A DNA stretch of 64,000 nucleotides from Pseudomonadota bacterium (GCA_016195085.1 JACQAG010000031.1:1-64000), one strand, 5' to 3'. Counted from the first letter of the stretch, positions 34,714 to 43,719 are shown. Program-made: numbers and translations. The notes: a model not told the origin generated them from the sequence alone.

Positions 34714-35853
34714 ATGACCGAGCACGCGGACTTTCTCGTCATCGGCGCCGGCATCGCCGGCTCGTCGGCGGCCTACGAGCTGGCGGCGCTCGGCAGCGTG
34801 ATCGTAGTCGAGCGCGAGGCGGCACCGGCCTATCACACGACCGGGCGCTCGGCGGCTCTCTACACAGAGACCTATGGCAACCGGGTCATTCGCTCGATCA
34901 CCAGCGCCAGCCGCGACTTCCTCGAGGCACCGCCGCCGGGGCTGGTCGATCATCCCGTGCTGACCCCGAGAGGCACCTTGCTGATCGGGCGCAAGGATCA
35001 AGAGGCGGCACTCGACGCGGCCTTCGCCGAAGCCAAGCGCACGGTCGAGGACGTACACCGCATCGACGAGGACGAGCTGCTGCGGAAGGCGCCGATCTTC
35101 CGGCGGGGCTATGCCGTCGGTGCCGTGTGGGAGCCCGCCTCCCGCGACATCGACGTGCACGAATTGCAGCAAGGGTATCTGCGCGGCATGCGGGCCCGCG
35201 GCGGAAGGCTCGTCGTCGATGCCGGCGTCGAGCGGCTCGTGCGCAACGGCAAGACCTGGACGGTCGAAACCCATGCAGGACGCTTCGAGGCGCCGGTGGT
35301 GGTGAATGCCGCGGGCGCCTGGGCCGACGAGATCGCCACGCTCGCCGGCGCCCAGAAGGTCGGGCTGGTGCCGAAGCGGCGCACCGCCTTCACCTTCGAC
35401 GTGCCGGCGGCGATCCGGCTCGACGCGATTCCTGCCGTCATCGATGTGGACGAGACTTGGTATGTGAAGCCCGAAGCCGGGCGCTTGCTCGGCAGCCCGG
35501 CGGATGAGACCCCCTCGCCGCCCTGCGATGCGCAACCCGAAGAGCTCGACCTCGCCGTTGCGGTCGACCGCATCGAGCAGGCGCTGACCTTCAAGGTGCC
35601 GCGCTTCCACAGCAAATGGGCGGGCCTGCGCTCCTTCGTCGCCGACAAAACGCCGGTGGCGGGCTTCGCCCCGGAAGCGCCCGGCTTCTTCTGGCTCGCC
35701 GGCCAGGGCGGCTACGGCATCCAAAGCTCACCGGGCATGGCCCGAATCGCCGCGGCACTCGCCACCGGCAAGCCCCTGCCGAACGACATCGCCGCCGCCG
35801 GCGTCACCGAAGCGGACCTGGCTCCGGATCGAAAGGCGCTGCGTCCGTCATAG
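34714..35853 (+). CDS. FAD-dependent amino acid oxidoreductase (DAO family)
   Basis: A 379-residue flavoprotein. The N-terminal ADP-binding motif is LVIGAGIAGSSAAYELA with a following acidic residue (VVERE), VVNAAGAWAD is in the middle, and FVADKTPVAGFAPEAPGFFWLAGQGGYGIQ near the C-terminus is typical of glycine oxidase, D-amino acid dehydrogenase and related DAO-family enzymes. It probably oxidises an amino acid released by the upstream amidase and peptidase. It ends 6 bases inside the convergent azlD gene. Confidence 0.88.
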   Translation: MTEHADFLVIGAGIAGSSAAYELAALGSVIVVEREAAPAYHTTGRSAALYTETYGNRVIRSITSASRDFLEAPPPGLVDHPVLTPRGTLLIGRKDQEAALDAAFAEAKRTVEDVHRIDEDELLRKAPIFRRGYAVGAVWEPASRDIDVHELQQGYLRGMRARGGRLVVDAGVERLVRNGKTWTVETHAGRFEAPVVVNAAGAWADEIATLAGAQKVGLVPKRRTAFTFDVPAAIRLDAIPAVIDVDETWYVKPEAGRLLGSPADETPSPPCDAQPEELDLAVAVDRIEQALTFKVPRFHSKWAGLRSFVADKTPVAGFAPEAPGFFWLAGQGGYGIQSSPGMARIAAALATGKPLPNDIAAAGVTEADLAPDRKALRPS

Positions 35854-36150
35854 CCACGGCCGCATCGCGGCCACGGCAGCGATGCCGCAGACGACCGCCA
35901 GCAGCTCGTGACCAATGAGGCGGAGGGCGGCGAAGGTGACGGCGACGCCGAGGAAAAAGGGCGGCCCGCCGCTGAGCGTCGCCGGAGCGACGATGGCGAT
36001 GATGATGGCACCCGGAATCTCCTTGAGCCAGGCCTCGAGCCAGTGCCCGAGCGGCATGAAGCGCATGAGAAAGAAGCCGCCGGCGCGGGTCACGTAGGTC
36101 GCGAGCCCCATGCCGAGGATGGTGAGGAGCACCTCAGGGTCGACCGACAC
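35848..36150 (-). CDS. azlD: Branched-chain amino acid export protein, small subunit (AzlD)
   Basis: A 100-residue protein with three to four transmembrane helices, typical of AzlD/BrnE, the small partner of AzlC in export of branched-chain and related amino acids. The family block GLATYVTRAGGFFLM near the start and IPGAIIIAIVAPATL are visible. GTG at 36150 lies inside the end of azlC (17-base overlap), implying coupled translation. Confidence 0.88.
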   Translation of the reverse strand: MSVDPEVLLTILGMGLATYVTRAGGFFLMRFMPLGHWLEAWLKEIPGAIIIAIVAPATLSGGPPFFLGVAVTFAALRLIGHELLAVVCGIAAVAAMRPWL

Positions 36151-36850
36151 GCGCCAGCGCTCCAACGATGCTGCCGGCGAGTGCCCCCAAGAGCACATGC
36201 GCATAACCCGGCAGCAGCAAAGAGGTAGCGACGGCAACGGTTCCGGCGACCGCCCAGGGCAGGAGATCGGCGCGGCCGCGGCGGATCCCGGAGAGGATCG
36301 GCACGGCAAAGCCGACGAGCATGAAATCGAGACCCCACGCCTTGGGATCGCCGATGAAGGTGCCGGCACCGTAGCCGACGGCGCTGCCCGCGAGCCAGCC
36401 CCCATACATGACCACACCCACGCCGAGGAGGAAGGCGCCGTCGCGCCGGCCGGCGTGATACTCGCGCATGGCGAGCGACCAGTTGCCGTCCGAGAGAAAG
36501 AACAAGGAGCCATAGGCTTTGAGGAGAGGCAGCCGGCCGAACCACGGCCGCAAGGCCACACCCATGAGGATGTGGCGGGCATTGACGGCAAAGGCGGCGA
36601 AGACCAGAGCAAAGACCGGGAGCGGCCAGCCCCAGAGCTGGAGCGCCACCAGCTGCGAGGTGCCGGCATAGACGACCGCGCTCATGATGAGGGCTTCGGC
36701 CAAGCTGAGGCCGCCTTTCAGCGCGAGCGGCCCATAGGCAAGGCCGAAGAGGAAGCTGCTGATTCCCCAGGGCACGCCTTGGCCGAGCCCGTTCACGAAG
36801 CCAGCCCGGCCGAAGCCGATCACCGGATCGCCGTTGGCTGTCGCTCCCAT
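36134..36850 (-). CDS. azlC: Branched-chain amino acid permease, large subunit (AzlC)
   Basis: A 238-residue inner-membrane protein with seven or eight hydrophobic segments. The AzlC/BrnF signature ALIMSAVVYAGTSQLVAL and AFAVNARHILMG are clear. With AzlD it forms an exporter for branched-chain amino acids or methionine, or in other bacteria for toxic amino acid analogues. It is transcribed away from the CGNR regulator; two palindromes lie in the 93-base gap between the two starts. Confidence 0.92.
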   Translation of the reverse strand: MGATANGDPVIGFGRAGFVNGLGQGVPWGISSFLFGLAYGPLALKGGLSLAEALIMSAVVYAGTSQLVALQLWGWPLPVFALVFAAFAVNARHILMGVALRPWFGRLPLLKAYGSLFFLSDGNWSLAMREYHAGRRDGAFLLGVGVVMYGGWLAGSAVGYGAGTFIGDPKAWGLDFMLVGFAVPILSGIRRGRADLLPWAVAGTVAVATSLLLPGYAHVLLGALAGSIVGALARVGRP

Positions 36851-36857
36851 GGCTTCC

Positions 36858-36875
36858 TAACCTGTTAAGAGGTTA
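36858..36875. promoter_or_regulatory. Putative operator between azlC and the CGNR regulator
   Basis: An 18-base palindrome with arms TAACCT and AGGTTA around GTTAAG lies 8 bases upstream of the azlC ATG. The site is suited to repress azlCD; the CGNR protein encoded divergently is the obvious candidate to bind it. Confidence 0.45.
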
Positions 36876-36914
36876 CAAGGTAGGTCACTTGCCGAGACGC
36901 GGTCAACTCCTATG

Positions 36915-36931
36915 ATGGTTAGAAGAACCAT
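36915..36931. promoter_or_regulatory. Second palindrome upstream of the CGNR regulator
   Basis: Arms ATGGTT and AACCAT flank a 5-base centre, 13 bases upstream of the CGNR ATG. The shared GGTT/AACC core with the palindrome at 36858-36875 suggests both could be sites for one regulator. Confidence 0.4.
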
Positions 36932-36943
36932 GACGCGCCACAG

Positions 36944-37585
36944 ATGAGCACGGCCGGGCCACGGGCAAGCGAAGTCAAGCTGGTGGGTGGCGCCCTTTGC
37001 CTCGACCTCGTCAACACGGTCGGTTGGCGAATGCGCGCGGGGCCGGAGGACTGGGAGCGGCTCCGCGACTATGACGATCTCCTGGATTGGAGCGTTCACG
37101 CCGGCGCGCTCGGCGCATTCGAGGGAAAGCGCCTCAGTCGCTTGGCGAAGCGGCACCCGAAGGAAACCGAGGCGGCGCTGGCCCGCGCCCGTGCGCTGCG
37201 CGAGGCGGTCTATCGCATCCTCATGCGCTTGATCGACGGGTTGTCGCCGACCGCAGAGGACCTGGCGATCATCAATGCCGAGCTCGCCCGAGCGCCGACG
37301 CGCCGGAGCCTGGTTCGATCCGGCGCGCGCATCGGATGGGATGCTCCGGCCGATTCCGACCGGCTCGATCGGATGCTCTCGCCCTTGGTCTGGTCGGCGG
37401 CCGATCTCATGGCAAGCCATCGCACGCAGCGCGTCAAGCAATGCGGCGGCGAGGGCTGCGGCTGGCTGTTTGTGGACGAGAGCCGCAATGCCAGCCGCCG
37501 CTGGTGCTCGATGGAAAGCTGCGGCAACCGCGCCAAGGCAAAGCGGCACTATGCGAGGCATCGCGGCAAAGAGAATGGACGATGA
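36944..37585 (+). CDS. ABATE/CGNR zinc-finger transcriptional regulator
   Basis: A 213-residue protein. The N-terminal ABATE-type domain (about residues 10-150) contains ALCLDLVNTVGWR, and the C-terminal CGNR zinc finger (about 165-208) has four Cys (CGGEGC and CSMESC) followed by the name-giving CGNRAKAKRHYARHR. Such proteins are predicted stress- or metabolite-sensing DNA-binding regulators, with few characterised. It is divergent from azlCD, with palindromes between, so it probably controls that exporter and itself. Confidence 0.9.
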   Translation: MSTAGPRASEVKLVGGALCLDLVNTVGWRMRAGPEDWERLRDYDDLLDWSVHAGALGAFEGKRLSRLAKRHPKETEAALARARALREAVYRILMRLIDGLSPTAEDLAIINAELARAPTRRSLVRSGARIGWDAPADSDRLDRMLSPLVWSAADLMASHRTQRVKQCGGEGCGWLFVDESRNASRRWCSMESCGNRAKAKRHYARHRGKENGR

Positions 37586-37694
37586 TGCCCCCACCCCATC
37601 CCTCCCCCACGCTTGCGCGTGAGGGAGGGTGATCGAAGCGAGCGTCTATTCCCTCCTCCACCGTCCTCGGTGGGGGAGGGTTAGGGTGGGGGCA
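37586..37694. repeat. Paired GC-rich palindromic element (family 1)
   Basis: Outer arms start TGCCCCCACCC and end with GGGTGGGGGCA at 37694. Inner hairpins are built on CCCTCCCCCAC and GGTGGGGGAGGG. It begins at the CGNR stop codon and lies upstream of cysD. Confidence 0.78.
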
Positions 37695-37791
37695 ATGCGA
37701 CGCCTCGCGGGCGCCCAGAATCCTCGACAGCGCCCGGGCTTTGGCGTAGACAGCGCCGCAATCCCGCACCCCTTCGAGCATCCCTAGCGAC

Positions 37792-38586
37792 ATGGACCAT
37801 TTGGACGCGCTCGAGAGCCAGAGCGTCTACATCCTGCGTGAGGCGTTCAACCGCTTCGACCGGCTGGCGATGCTGTGGTCGCTGGGCAAGGATTCGAACA
37901 CCATGGTCTGGCTCGCCATGAAGGCGTTCTTCGGCCGCGTGCCGTTCCCGGCGATGTTCTGCGACACCGGCAAGAAGTTTCCGGAGATGTACGCCTTCAA
38001 GGAGCGCTACGCCCGGGAATGGCGGCTCGATCTCAGGGTCGGCGCGTGCCCGCCCTTGGAGACGATCGATCCGAGCCTGCCTCCCGCCGCCCGCTCCTCG
38101 GCGCGCAAGACCGAGGCTTTGAAGGGGCTCGTCGCCAAATACGGACTGACCGCGGTTATCGCCGGGATCCGCCGCGACGAAGACGCGACCCGCGCCAAGG
38201 AGCGGGTGTTCAGCCCGCGCGGCGAGCATGCAGAATGGGATTTTCGCGACCAGCCGCCGGAGCTGTGGGACCAGTTCAAGACCGATTTCGCCCCCGGCAC
38301 GCATGTGCGCATCCACCCGCTCCTCAACTGGACCGAGCTCGACATCTGGCGCTACATCCAGCGCGAAGCGATTCCGGTCGTCGATCTGTATTTCGCCAAG
38401 GGCGGCAAGCGCTATCGCTCGCTGGGCGACACCGACATCACCTCTCCGGTCGCGAGCCAAGCCCGGACCATTGCCGAGATCATCGCCGAGCTGGAACGGA
38501 CCCGCACGCCCGAGCGGGCCGGCCGGGCGATGGACCACGAGGCCGAAGACTCCTTCGAGCGCCTGCGCGCGGCGGGATACATGTGA
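37792..38586 (+). CDS. cysD: Sulfate adenylyltransferase subunit 2 (CysD)
   Basis: The 264-residue ATP-pyrophosphatase subunit that makes adenylyl sulfate from sulfate and ATP together with CysN. The PP-loop-like motif is LWSLGKDSNTMVWLA (SGGxDS type), preceded by LESQSVYILREAF. AGIRRDEDATRAKERVFSPR and a C-terminal KRYRSLGDTDITSPV are characteristic. It is shorter than E. coli CysD (302 residues) and divergent in the first 40 residues. The stop overlaps the cysN start by one base (TGATG). Confidence 0.92.
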   Translation: MDHLDALESQSVYILREAFNRFDRLAMLWSLGKDSNTMVWLAMKAFFGRVPFPAMFCDTGKKFPEMYAFKERYAREWRLDLRVGACPPLETIDPSLPPAARSSARKTEALKGLVAKYGLTAVIAGIRRDEDATRAKERVFSPRGEHAEWDFRDQPPELWDQFKTDFAPGTHVRIHPLLNWTELDIWRYIQREAIPVVDLYFAKGGKRYRSLGDTDITSPVASQARTIAEIIAELERTRTPERAGRAMDHEAEDSFERLRAAGYM

Positions 38587-40469
38587 TGGCGGCGGAGGCG
38601 GACGACGCCCCGCTCAAGGTGGCCGTGGTCGGCCATGTCGACCACGGCAAGTCGACCCTGGTCGCGCGCCTGGTGCATGACACGGGCTCGCTCCCCGAGG
38701 GCAAGGTCGAGGCGATCAAGGCCATGTCGGAGCGCCGCGGCATGCCGTTCGAATGGGCGTTCCTCCTGGATGCCCTCCAGGCCGAGCGCGATCAGGGCAT
38801 CACCATCGACACCTCGGAGATCCGCTTCCGCACCCAGCGGCGCAGCTATGTGCTGATCGATGCGCCCGGCCACAAGGAGTTCCTGAAGAACATGGTGACC
38901 GGTGCCGCATCCGCCGATGCGGCGCTGCTGGTCATCGACGCCAAGGAAGGCGTGCAGGAGCAATCGCGCCGGCATGGCTATCTCCTGCACCTCCTGGGCG
39001 TACGCCAGGTGGGTGTCGCGATCAACAAGATGGACCTTGCCCAATACGATCAAGGCCGCTTCCTCGAGGTGGCGGCGGCGATGCGGGCCTATCTGGACGA
39101 GATCGGCGTCAATGCCGCTTCCTATGTGCCGGTCTCCGGCCGCGGCGGCGACGGCATCGTCGGGCCAGCCGCAACCATGCCCTGGTATCGCGGGCCCAGC
39201 CTCGCCGATCTCTTCGACGGCTTCGAGCGGCCGTCCTCGCCGGTCGATCGGCCGCTCCGCCTGCCGGTGCAGGACGTCTACAAGTTCGACGAGCGTCGGA
39301 TCGTGGTCGGCCGGGTGGAGAGCGGCAGGCTCAAGGTGGGCGACCGCCTCACCTTCGCTCCCGGCGCCAAGAGCGCCCGCATCGCCTCGATCGAGGCCTG
39401 GCACGTGCCCGAGCCGCCCAAGACTGCCGAGGCCGGTCAGTCGATCGGCATCACGCTGGATGAGCCGATCTTCCTCGAGCGCGGCCATGTCGCCCATCAC
39501 GAGAACCATCCGCCGATCGAGACCCATGTGTTCCGGGCGCGGCTGTTCTGGCTCGGCCGCGAACCCCTGGTGAAGGGCAAGCGCTACAAGCTGAAGCTCG
39601 CCACCGCCGAGCATTGGATCGAGGTGCAGTCGATCGAGCGGGTGATCGACGCGGCCGAGCTCAAGAGCCAGCCCGGGCATGAGGTGCCGCGCAACGGTAT
39701 CGCCGAGGTGGTGCTGAGGGCGCGCTCGACCATCGTGCTGGACGAGTACGCGGAGCTGCCGCGCACCGGCCGCTTCGTGCTGGTGGACGGCTACGATCTC
39801 GCCGGCGGCGGCACCATCACCATGGAAGGCTATCCGCGCCAGCGGCAATCGGGCGTGCGGTCGACCAACCTCGGCAATGTCGAGCACCGGGTCGACCTCA
39901 CCCAGCGCTGGGCCGCCAACGGGCACAAGAGCGGCATCCTCTGGTTCACTGGCCTGTCGGGCGCCGGCAAGACCACGCTTGCCATCGAGCTGGAGCAGCG
40001 GCTCTTTCGCAAGGGCTGGCATGTCTATGTGCTCGACGGCGACAATGTTCGCCACGGGCTGTCGGCGGACCTCGCCTTCTCGCCGGAGGACCGCGCCGAA
40101 AATGTTCGCCGGGTGGGCGAGGTCGCCGCCCTTTTCGCCGGTTCCGGCGTGCTGGTGATCGCCGCCTTCATCTCGCCCTACCGCGCCGACCGCGACCGGG
40201 TCCGCGCCATCGCACCCGCCTTGTTCCACGAGGTCTTCGTCAAGGCCGATCTCGGCACCTGCGAAGGCCGCGACCCCAAGGGTCTCTACCGCAAAGCACG
40301 CGCCGGGCTCATCACCGATTTCACCGGGGTGTCCGCTCCCTATGAGGAGCCGGAAGCCCCGGAGCTGGTGGTCGATACCGGGCATGCCGGCATCGAGGAT
40401 TGCTTGAGCCGGCTCGTAGACTATGTCGAGCGCGGCTTCGCCCTCGATGCCGCAAGCGGCGGGCGCTGA
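38586..40469 (+). CDS. cysNC: Fused sulfate adenylyltransferase subunit 1 / adenylylsulfate kinase (CysN-CysC)
   Basis: A 627-residue bifunctional protein. Residues 1-220 form an EF-Tu-like GTPase with GHVDHGKS, switch II DAPGHKEF and NKMD; beta-barrel domains follow to about residue 440. From about 450 an adenylylsulfate kinase begins, with P-loop GLSGAGKTT (456-464), DGDNVRHGL and FISPYRADRDRVR. Together with CysD it makes PAPS for sulfation or sulfate assimilation. The G1 motif is VGHVDHGKS rather than the usual CysN form with VDDGKS, marking a divergent subgroup. No cysH or sulfotransferase gene is in the window. Confidence 0.93.
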   Translation: MAAEADDAPLKVAVVGHVDHGKSTLVARLVHDTGSLPEGKVEAIKAMSERRGMPFEWAFLLDALQAERDQGITIDTSEIRFRTQRRSYVLIDAPGHKEFLKNMVTGAASADAALLVIDAKEGVQEQSRRHGYLLHLLGVRQVGVAINKMDLAQYDQGRFLEVAAAMRAYLDEIGVNAASYVPVSGRGGDGIVGPAATMPWYRGPSLADLFDGFERPSSPVDRPLRLPVQDVYKFDERRIVVGRVESGRLKVGDRLTFAPGAKSARIASIEAWHVPEPPKTAEAGQSIGITLDEPIFLERGHVAHHENHPPIETHVFRARLFWLGREPLVKGKRYKLKLATAEHWIEVQSIERVIDAAELKSQPGHEVPRNGIAEVVLRARSTIVLDEYAELPRTGRFVLVDGYDLAGGGTITMEGYPRQRQSGVRSTNLGNVEHRVDLTQRWAANGHKSGILWFTGLSGAGKTTLAIELEQRLFRKGWHVYVLDGDNVRHGLSADLAFSPEDRAENVRRVGEVAALFAGSGVLVIAAFISPYRADRDRVRAIAPALFHEVFVKADLGTCEGRDPKGLYRKARAGLITDFTGVSAPYEEPEAPELVVDTGHAGIEDCLSRLVDYVERGFALDAASGGR

Positions 40470-40643
40470 ACCGGCTCAGGAACCGGCCGCCCGGCGTAGA
40501 CAATTTGTCATCGACCGCCGCCGGCATTTCGGCTGTACAGCGGCCGACGATCCTCCTACTAGTATTGCCACGGGTTGGCCTCCTGCGTATCGGCGCCGGG
40601 CGATCGACCCTCATCGCGCAACTGAGTTGCCACGGGTCAGCGG

Positions 40644-42371
40644 ATGAGAGTGATCGTCGTACCTGCCTGGTCTGCGAACCTGACCCCCAATCGCTGGGAT
40701 CTGGTGGCGTTGCCGGCGGTGCTGGGCCTGGTGGCGCTCTTGGCCTATGGCGCCAACCAGATGGCGGTCCCCTTCGTGCTGGGCGATCCGATCGAGATCA
40801 CCCTCGATCCCACATACCTTCCCTACTACGCGCTCCGCACCACGCTGCGCATGGGTGCCGCACTCATCTGGTCGTTCGTCTTTACCCTCGTCTACGCGAC
40901 GCTTGCCGCCAAGAACCGTCGAGCCGGGCTGGTGCTCGTGCCCATTCTCGACGTGCTGCAGTCCGTGCCGATCCTGGGCTACATCTCCTTCACTGTCACC
41001 GGCTTCGTGGCAATGTTCCCGGGCAGTCTCTTGGGCGTCGAGATGGCGGCGATCTTCGCCATCTTCACCTCCCAGGCCTGGAACATGACCTTCAGCCTCT
41101 ACCAGGCGCTGCGCACGCTCCCCAGCGACTTGGTCGAGGCGGCCACTCTGTTCAGGCTTTCCGGCTGGCAGAAATTCTGGCGGTTGGAGCTGCCCTTCGC
41201 CGCACCCGGGCTCATCTGGAACACCATGATGTCGGTCTCCGGCGGTTGGTTCTTCGTCGTCGCCTCGGAAGCGATCACCGTCGGCGAGAAGAAGATGACG
41301 CTACCGGGCATCGGCTCCTATGTAGCGCTCGCCATCGAGCAACGGAATTTGGGCGCCGTCGGCTGGGCGGTGCTGGCGATGTTCATCGTCATCCTGCTCT
41401 ACGATCAGCTCCTGTTCCGCCCGATGGTCGCCTGGGCCGATAAGTTCAAGGTCGAGCAATCCCCCGGCATCGCGCCGCGCTCCTGGGTGCGCCAGCTTTT
41501 CCAGCGCACGCACTTGCTCCGGCAAGTGTCCTTTGCCGTTGGCTGGCTCTTGCGCCTGGCATTCGCGCTGGGACCGGCGACGCGGGCCACGGCGAAGCCG
41601 CGCCGCCCGCGTCCGCCCATCGTCGAGACCTGGATCGACCGGGTCTACTACGCGACGCTCGTCATCGCCGCCCTGGCGGCAGCCGCCTGGATGCTGAACG
41701 GAATCGAAACGGCCCTCGGCTGGGCCGAGGTGGGGCATGTGGCCGTGCTCGGCCTCATTACCGGGGTGCGTGTGGTCGTGCTGATCGCGCTGGCCACCCT
41801 CGTCTGGGTCCCAGCCGGCGTCTATATCGGCCTCCGGCCGCGGCTGACCGAGCGCGTGCAGCCGCTGGTGCAGTTCCTCGCCGCCTTCCCGGCCAATCTC
41901 TTGTTTCCGGTGGCGGTGGTCGGCATCGTCAGCTTCCATCTCGACCCGAATATCTGGCTGAGCCCGCTCATGATCTTCGGCAGCATGTGGTACGTGCTGT
42001 TCAACGTGGTGGCAGGCGCGTCGGCCTTTCCCTCCGATCTCAAGGACGCCGCGGCCAATTTGGGCCTCTCCGGCTGGCAATGGTGGCGCCGTGTGATGCT
42101 GCCGGCCATCTTCCCCTATTTCGTGACCGGGGCGATCACCGCCTCCGGCGGCTCCTGGAACGCCTCGGTCGTGGCCGAGTCGGTGAGCTGGGGCGACACC
42201 AGCATTGCCGCCGTCGGCCTCGGCGCCTATATCGCCGAGTGGACGGAAAAGGGCGAGTATGCCCGGATCGCGCTTGGCGTCGGCATGCTGTCCTTGTTCG
42301 TGGTGGCGTTCAACCGGCTGTTCTGGCGACCGCTCTACGCGCTGGCCGAACGCCGCTATCGCATGGATTGA
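40644..42371 (+). CDS. ABC transporter permease with two fused membrane domains
   Basis: A 575-residue inner-membrane protein made of two binding-protein-dependent permease domains in one chain. Each carries an EAA-type coupling loop: EAATLFRLSGWQKFWRLELP in the first half and DAAANLGLSGWQWWRRVMLP in the second, joined by a basic linker near residues 275-335. The family resembles nitrate/sulfonate/taurine-type importers. The ATPase gene follows 7 bases later. No substrate-binding protein is encoded beside it, so the substrate is unknown; proximity to sulfate activation genes only hints at a sulfur compound. Confidence 0.88.
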   Translation: MRVIVVPAWSANLTPNRWDLVALPAVLGLVALLAYGANQMAVPFVLGDPIEITLDPTYLPYYALRTTLRMGAALIWSFVFTLVYATLAAKNRRAGLVLVPILDVLQSVPILGYISFTVTGFVAMFPGSLLGVEMAAIFAIFTSQAWNMTFSLYQALRTLPSDLVEAATLFRLSGWQKFWRLELPFAAPGLIWNTMMSVSGGWFFVVASEAITVGEKKMTLPGIGSYVALAIEQRNLGAVGWAVLAMFIVILLYDQLLFRPMVAWADKFKVEQSPGIAPRSWVRQLFQRTHLLRQVSFAVGWLLRLAFALGPATRATAKPRRPRPPIVETWIDRVYYATLVIAALAAAAWMLNGIETALGWAEVGHVAVLGLITGVRVVVLIALATLVWVPAGVYIGLRPRLTERVQPLVQFLAAFPANLLFPVAVVGIVSFHLDPNIWLSPLMIFGSMWYVLFNVVAGASAFPSDLKDAAANLGLSGWQWWRRVMLPAIFPYFVTGAITASGGSWNASVVAESVSWGDTSIAAVGLGAYIAEWTEKGEYARIALGVGMLSLFVVAFNRLFWRPLYALAERRYRMD

Positions 42372-42378
42372 GCGAGCG

Positions 42379-43719
42379 ATGACGACGATCCTGACCCACG
42401 CCCCGACCGCGGCTCCGGCAAAGGCGCCACTCATGACCGTCGAGGGCGTATGCAAATCATTCCGCATCGCCGACGGCGGCGAGCTGCAGGTCTGCTCCCA
42501 GGTGAACCTCGCCATCGCCCCCCACGAGATCGTCGGTCTCCTCGGCCGCTCCGGTTCGGGCAAGTCGACCTTGCTGCGCATGATGGCGGGGCTCATCGAG
42601 CCGTCGAGCGGCGTGGTGCGCTACAAGGGCCAGGAGTTGAGCGGCCCGGTTTCCAGCATCTCCATGGTGTTCCAGACCTTCGCGCTGTTTCCCTGGCTGA
42701 CCGTCCTGGAGAATGTCGAGCTTGGCCTGGAGGCGCAGAAGGTCGACCGGGCCGAGATGCGCACGCGCGCGCTGGCCGCCATCGACCTCATCGGCCTCGA
42801 CGGGTTCGAGTCGGCCTATCCGAAGGAGCTCTCCGGCGGAATGCGGCAGCGCGTCGGCTTCGCCCGGGCGCTCGTGGTCAACCCCGAGATCCTGTTCATG
42901 GACGAGGCGTTCTCGGCCTTGGACGTGCTGACCGCGGAGACGCTGCGTACCGACTTTCTCGATCTGTGGATCGAGCAGAAGGTCCGCTTGAGCTCCGTGC
43001 TCATCGTCACCCACAACATCGAGGAAGCGGTCTTGATGTGCGACCGCATCCTCGTCTTCGGCGCCAGTCCCGGCCATGTCGCCGCCGAGATCCCGGTTGG
43101 CCTCAAGCATCCGCGCAACCGCCTGGACCCGGCCTTCCGCCAGCTCGTCGACGACATCTACGTGCGGATGACCGCCCGGCCGCGCACCGCGGCCGTCGGC
43201 GTGCCGCACGCGCCCAGCATCTCCGACCGCTTGCCTGATGCGTCCACCAATGAGATCGCGGGGTTCCTGGAGACCCTGGGCTCGCCGCTCTACAAGGGCA
43301 AGGCCGACCTGCCCGACATCGCCAAAACGCTTCAGCTGGAGGTCGACGACCTCTTCCCGGTGACCGAGGGCCTGCAGCTCCTGGGATTTGCCGAAGTGGC
43401 CGAGGGAGACATCAAGCTGACGCCGGCGGGACTCGCCTACGCCAACGCCGATACCCAGCCGCGCAAGCGCATCTTCGCCGAGCATCTCATTCGCAACGTG
43501 CCGATTGCCGCCCATATCCGCCGCGTGCTGGACGAGCGCAGCGGCCACCGCGCACCGCGCGAGCGCTTCCTGGCCGAGCTCGAAGACCATATGTCGGAGG
43601 AGGAGGCGGAGCGCACGCTGCAGCGCCTGGCGAATTGGGGCCGCTACGCCGAAATCTTCTCCTATGACGACAATGCCGGCGTTTTCAGCCTCGAGGATCC
43701 CGGCACCGAGCCCGCCTGA
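42379..43719 (+). CDS. ABC transporter ATPase with C-terminal regulatory-like domain
   Basis: A 446-residue protein. Residues about 15-250 form a nitrate/sulfonate-type ABC ATPase: Walker A GRSGSGKST, Q-loop FQTFALFPW, signature LSGGMRQR, Walker B ILFMDEAFSAL and switch His in VTHNIEEA. Residues about 295-440 form an extra domain with winged-helix-like pattern (DIAKTLQLEVDDLFPVTEGLQLLGF), matching the AAA-associated C-terminal domain found on some ABC ATPases. It pairs with the two-domain permease upstream. Confidence 0.9.
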   Translation: MTTILTHAPTAAPAKAPLMTVEGVCKSFRIADGGELQVCSQVNLAIAPHEIVGLLGRSGSGKSTLLRMMAGLIEPSSGVVRYKGQELSGPVSSISMVFQTFALFPWLTVLENVELGLEAQKVDRAEMRTRALAAIDLIGLDGFESAYPKELSGGMRQRVGFARALVVNPEILFMDEAFSALDVLTAETLRTDFLDLWIEQKVRLSSVLIVTHNIEEAVLMCDRILVFGASPGHVAAEIPVGLKHPRNRLDPAFRQLVDDIYVRMTARPRTAAVGVPHAPSISDRLPDASTNEIAGFLETLGSPLYKGKADLPDIAKTLQLEVDDLFPVTEGLQLLGFAEVAEGDIKLTPAGLAYANADTQPRKRIFAEHLIRNVPIAAHIRRVLDERSGHRAPRERFLAELEDHMSEEEAERTLQRLANWGRYAEIFSYDDNAGVFSLEDPGTEPA

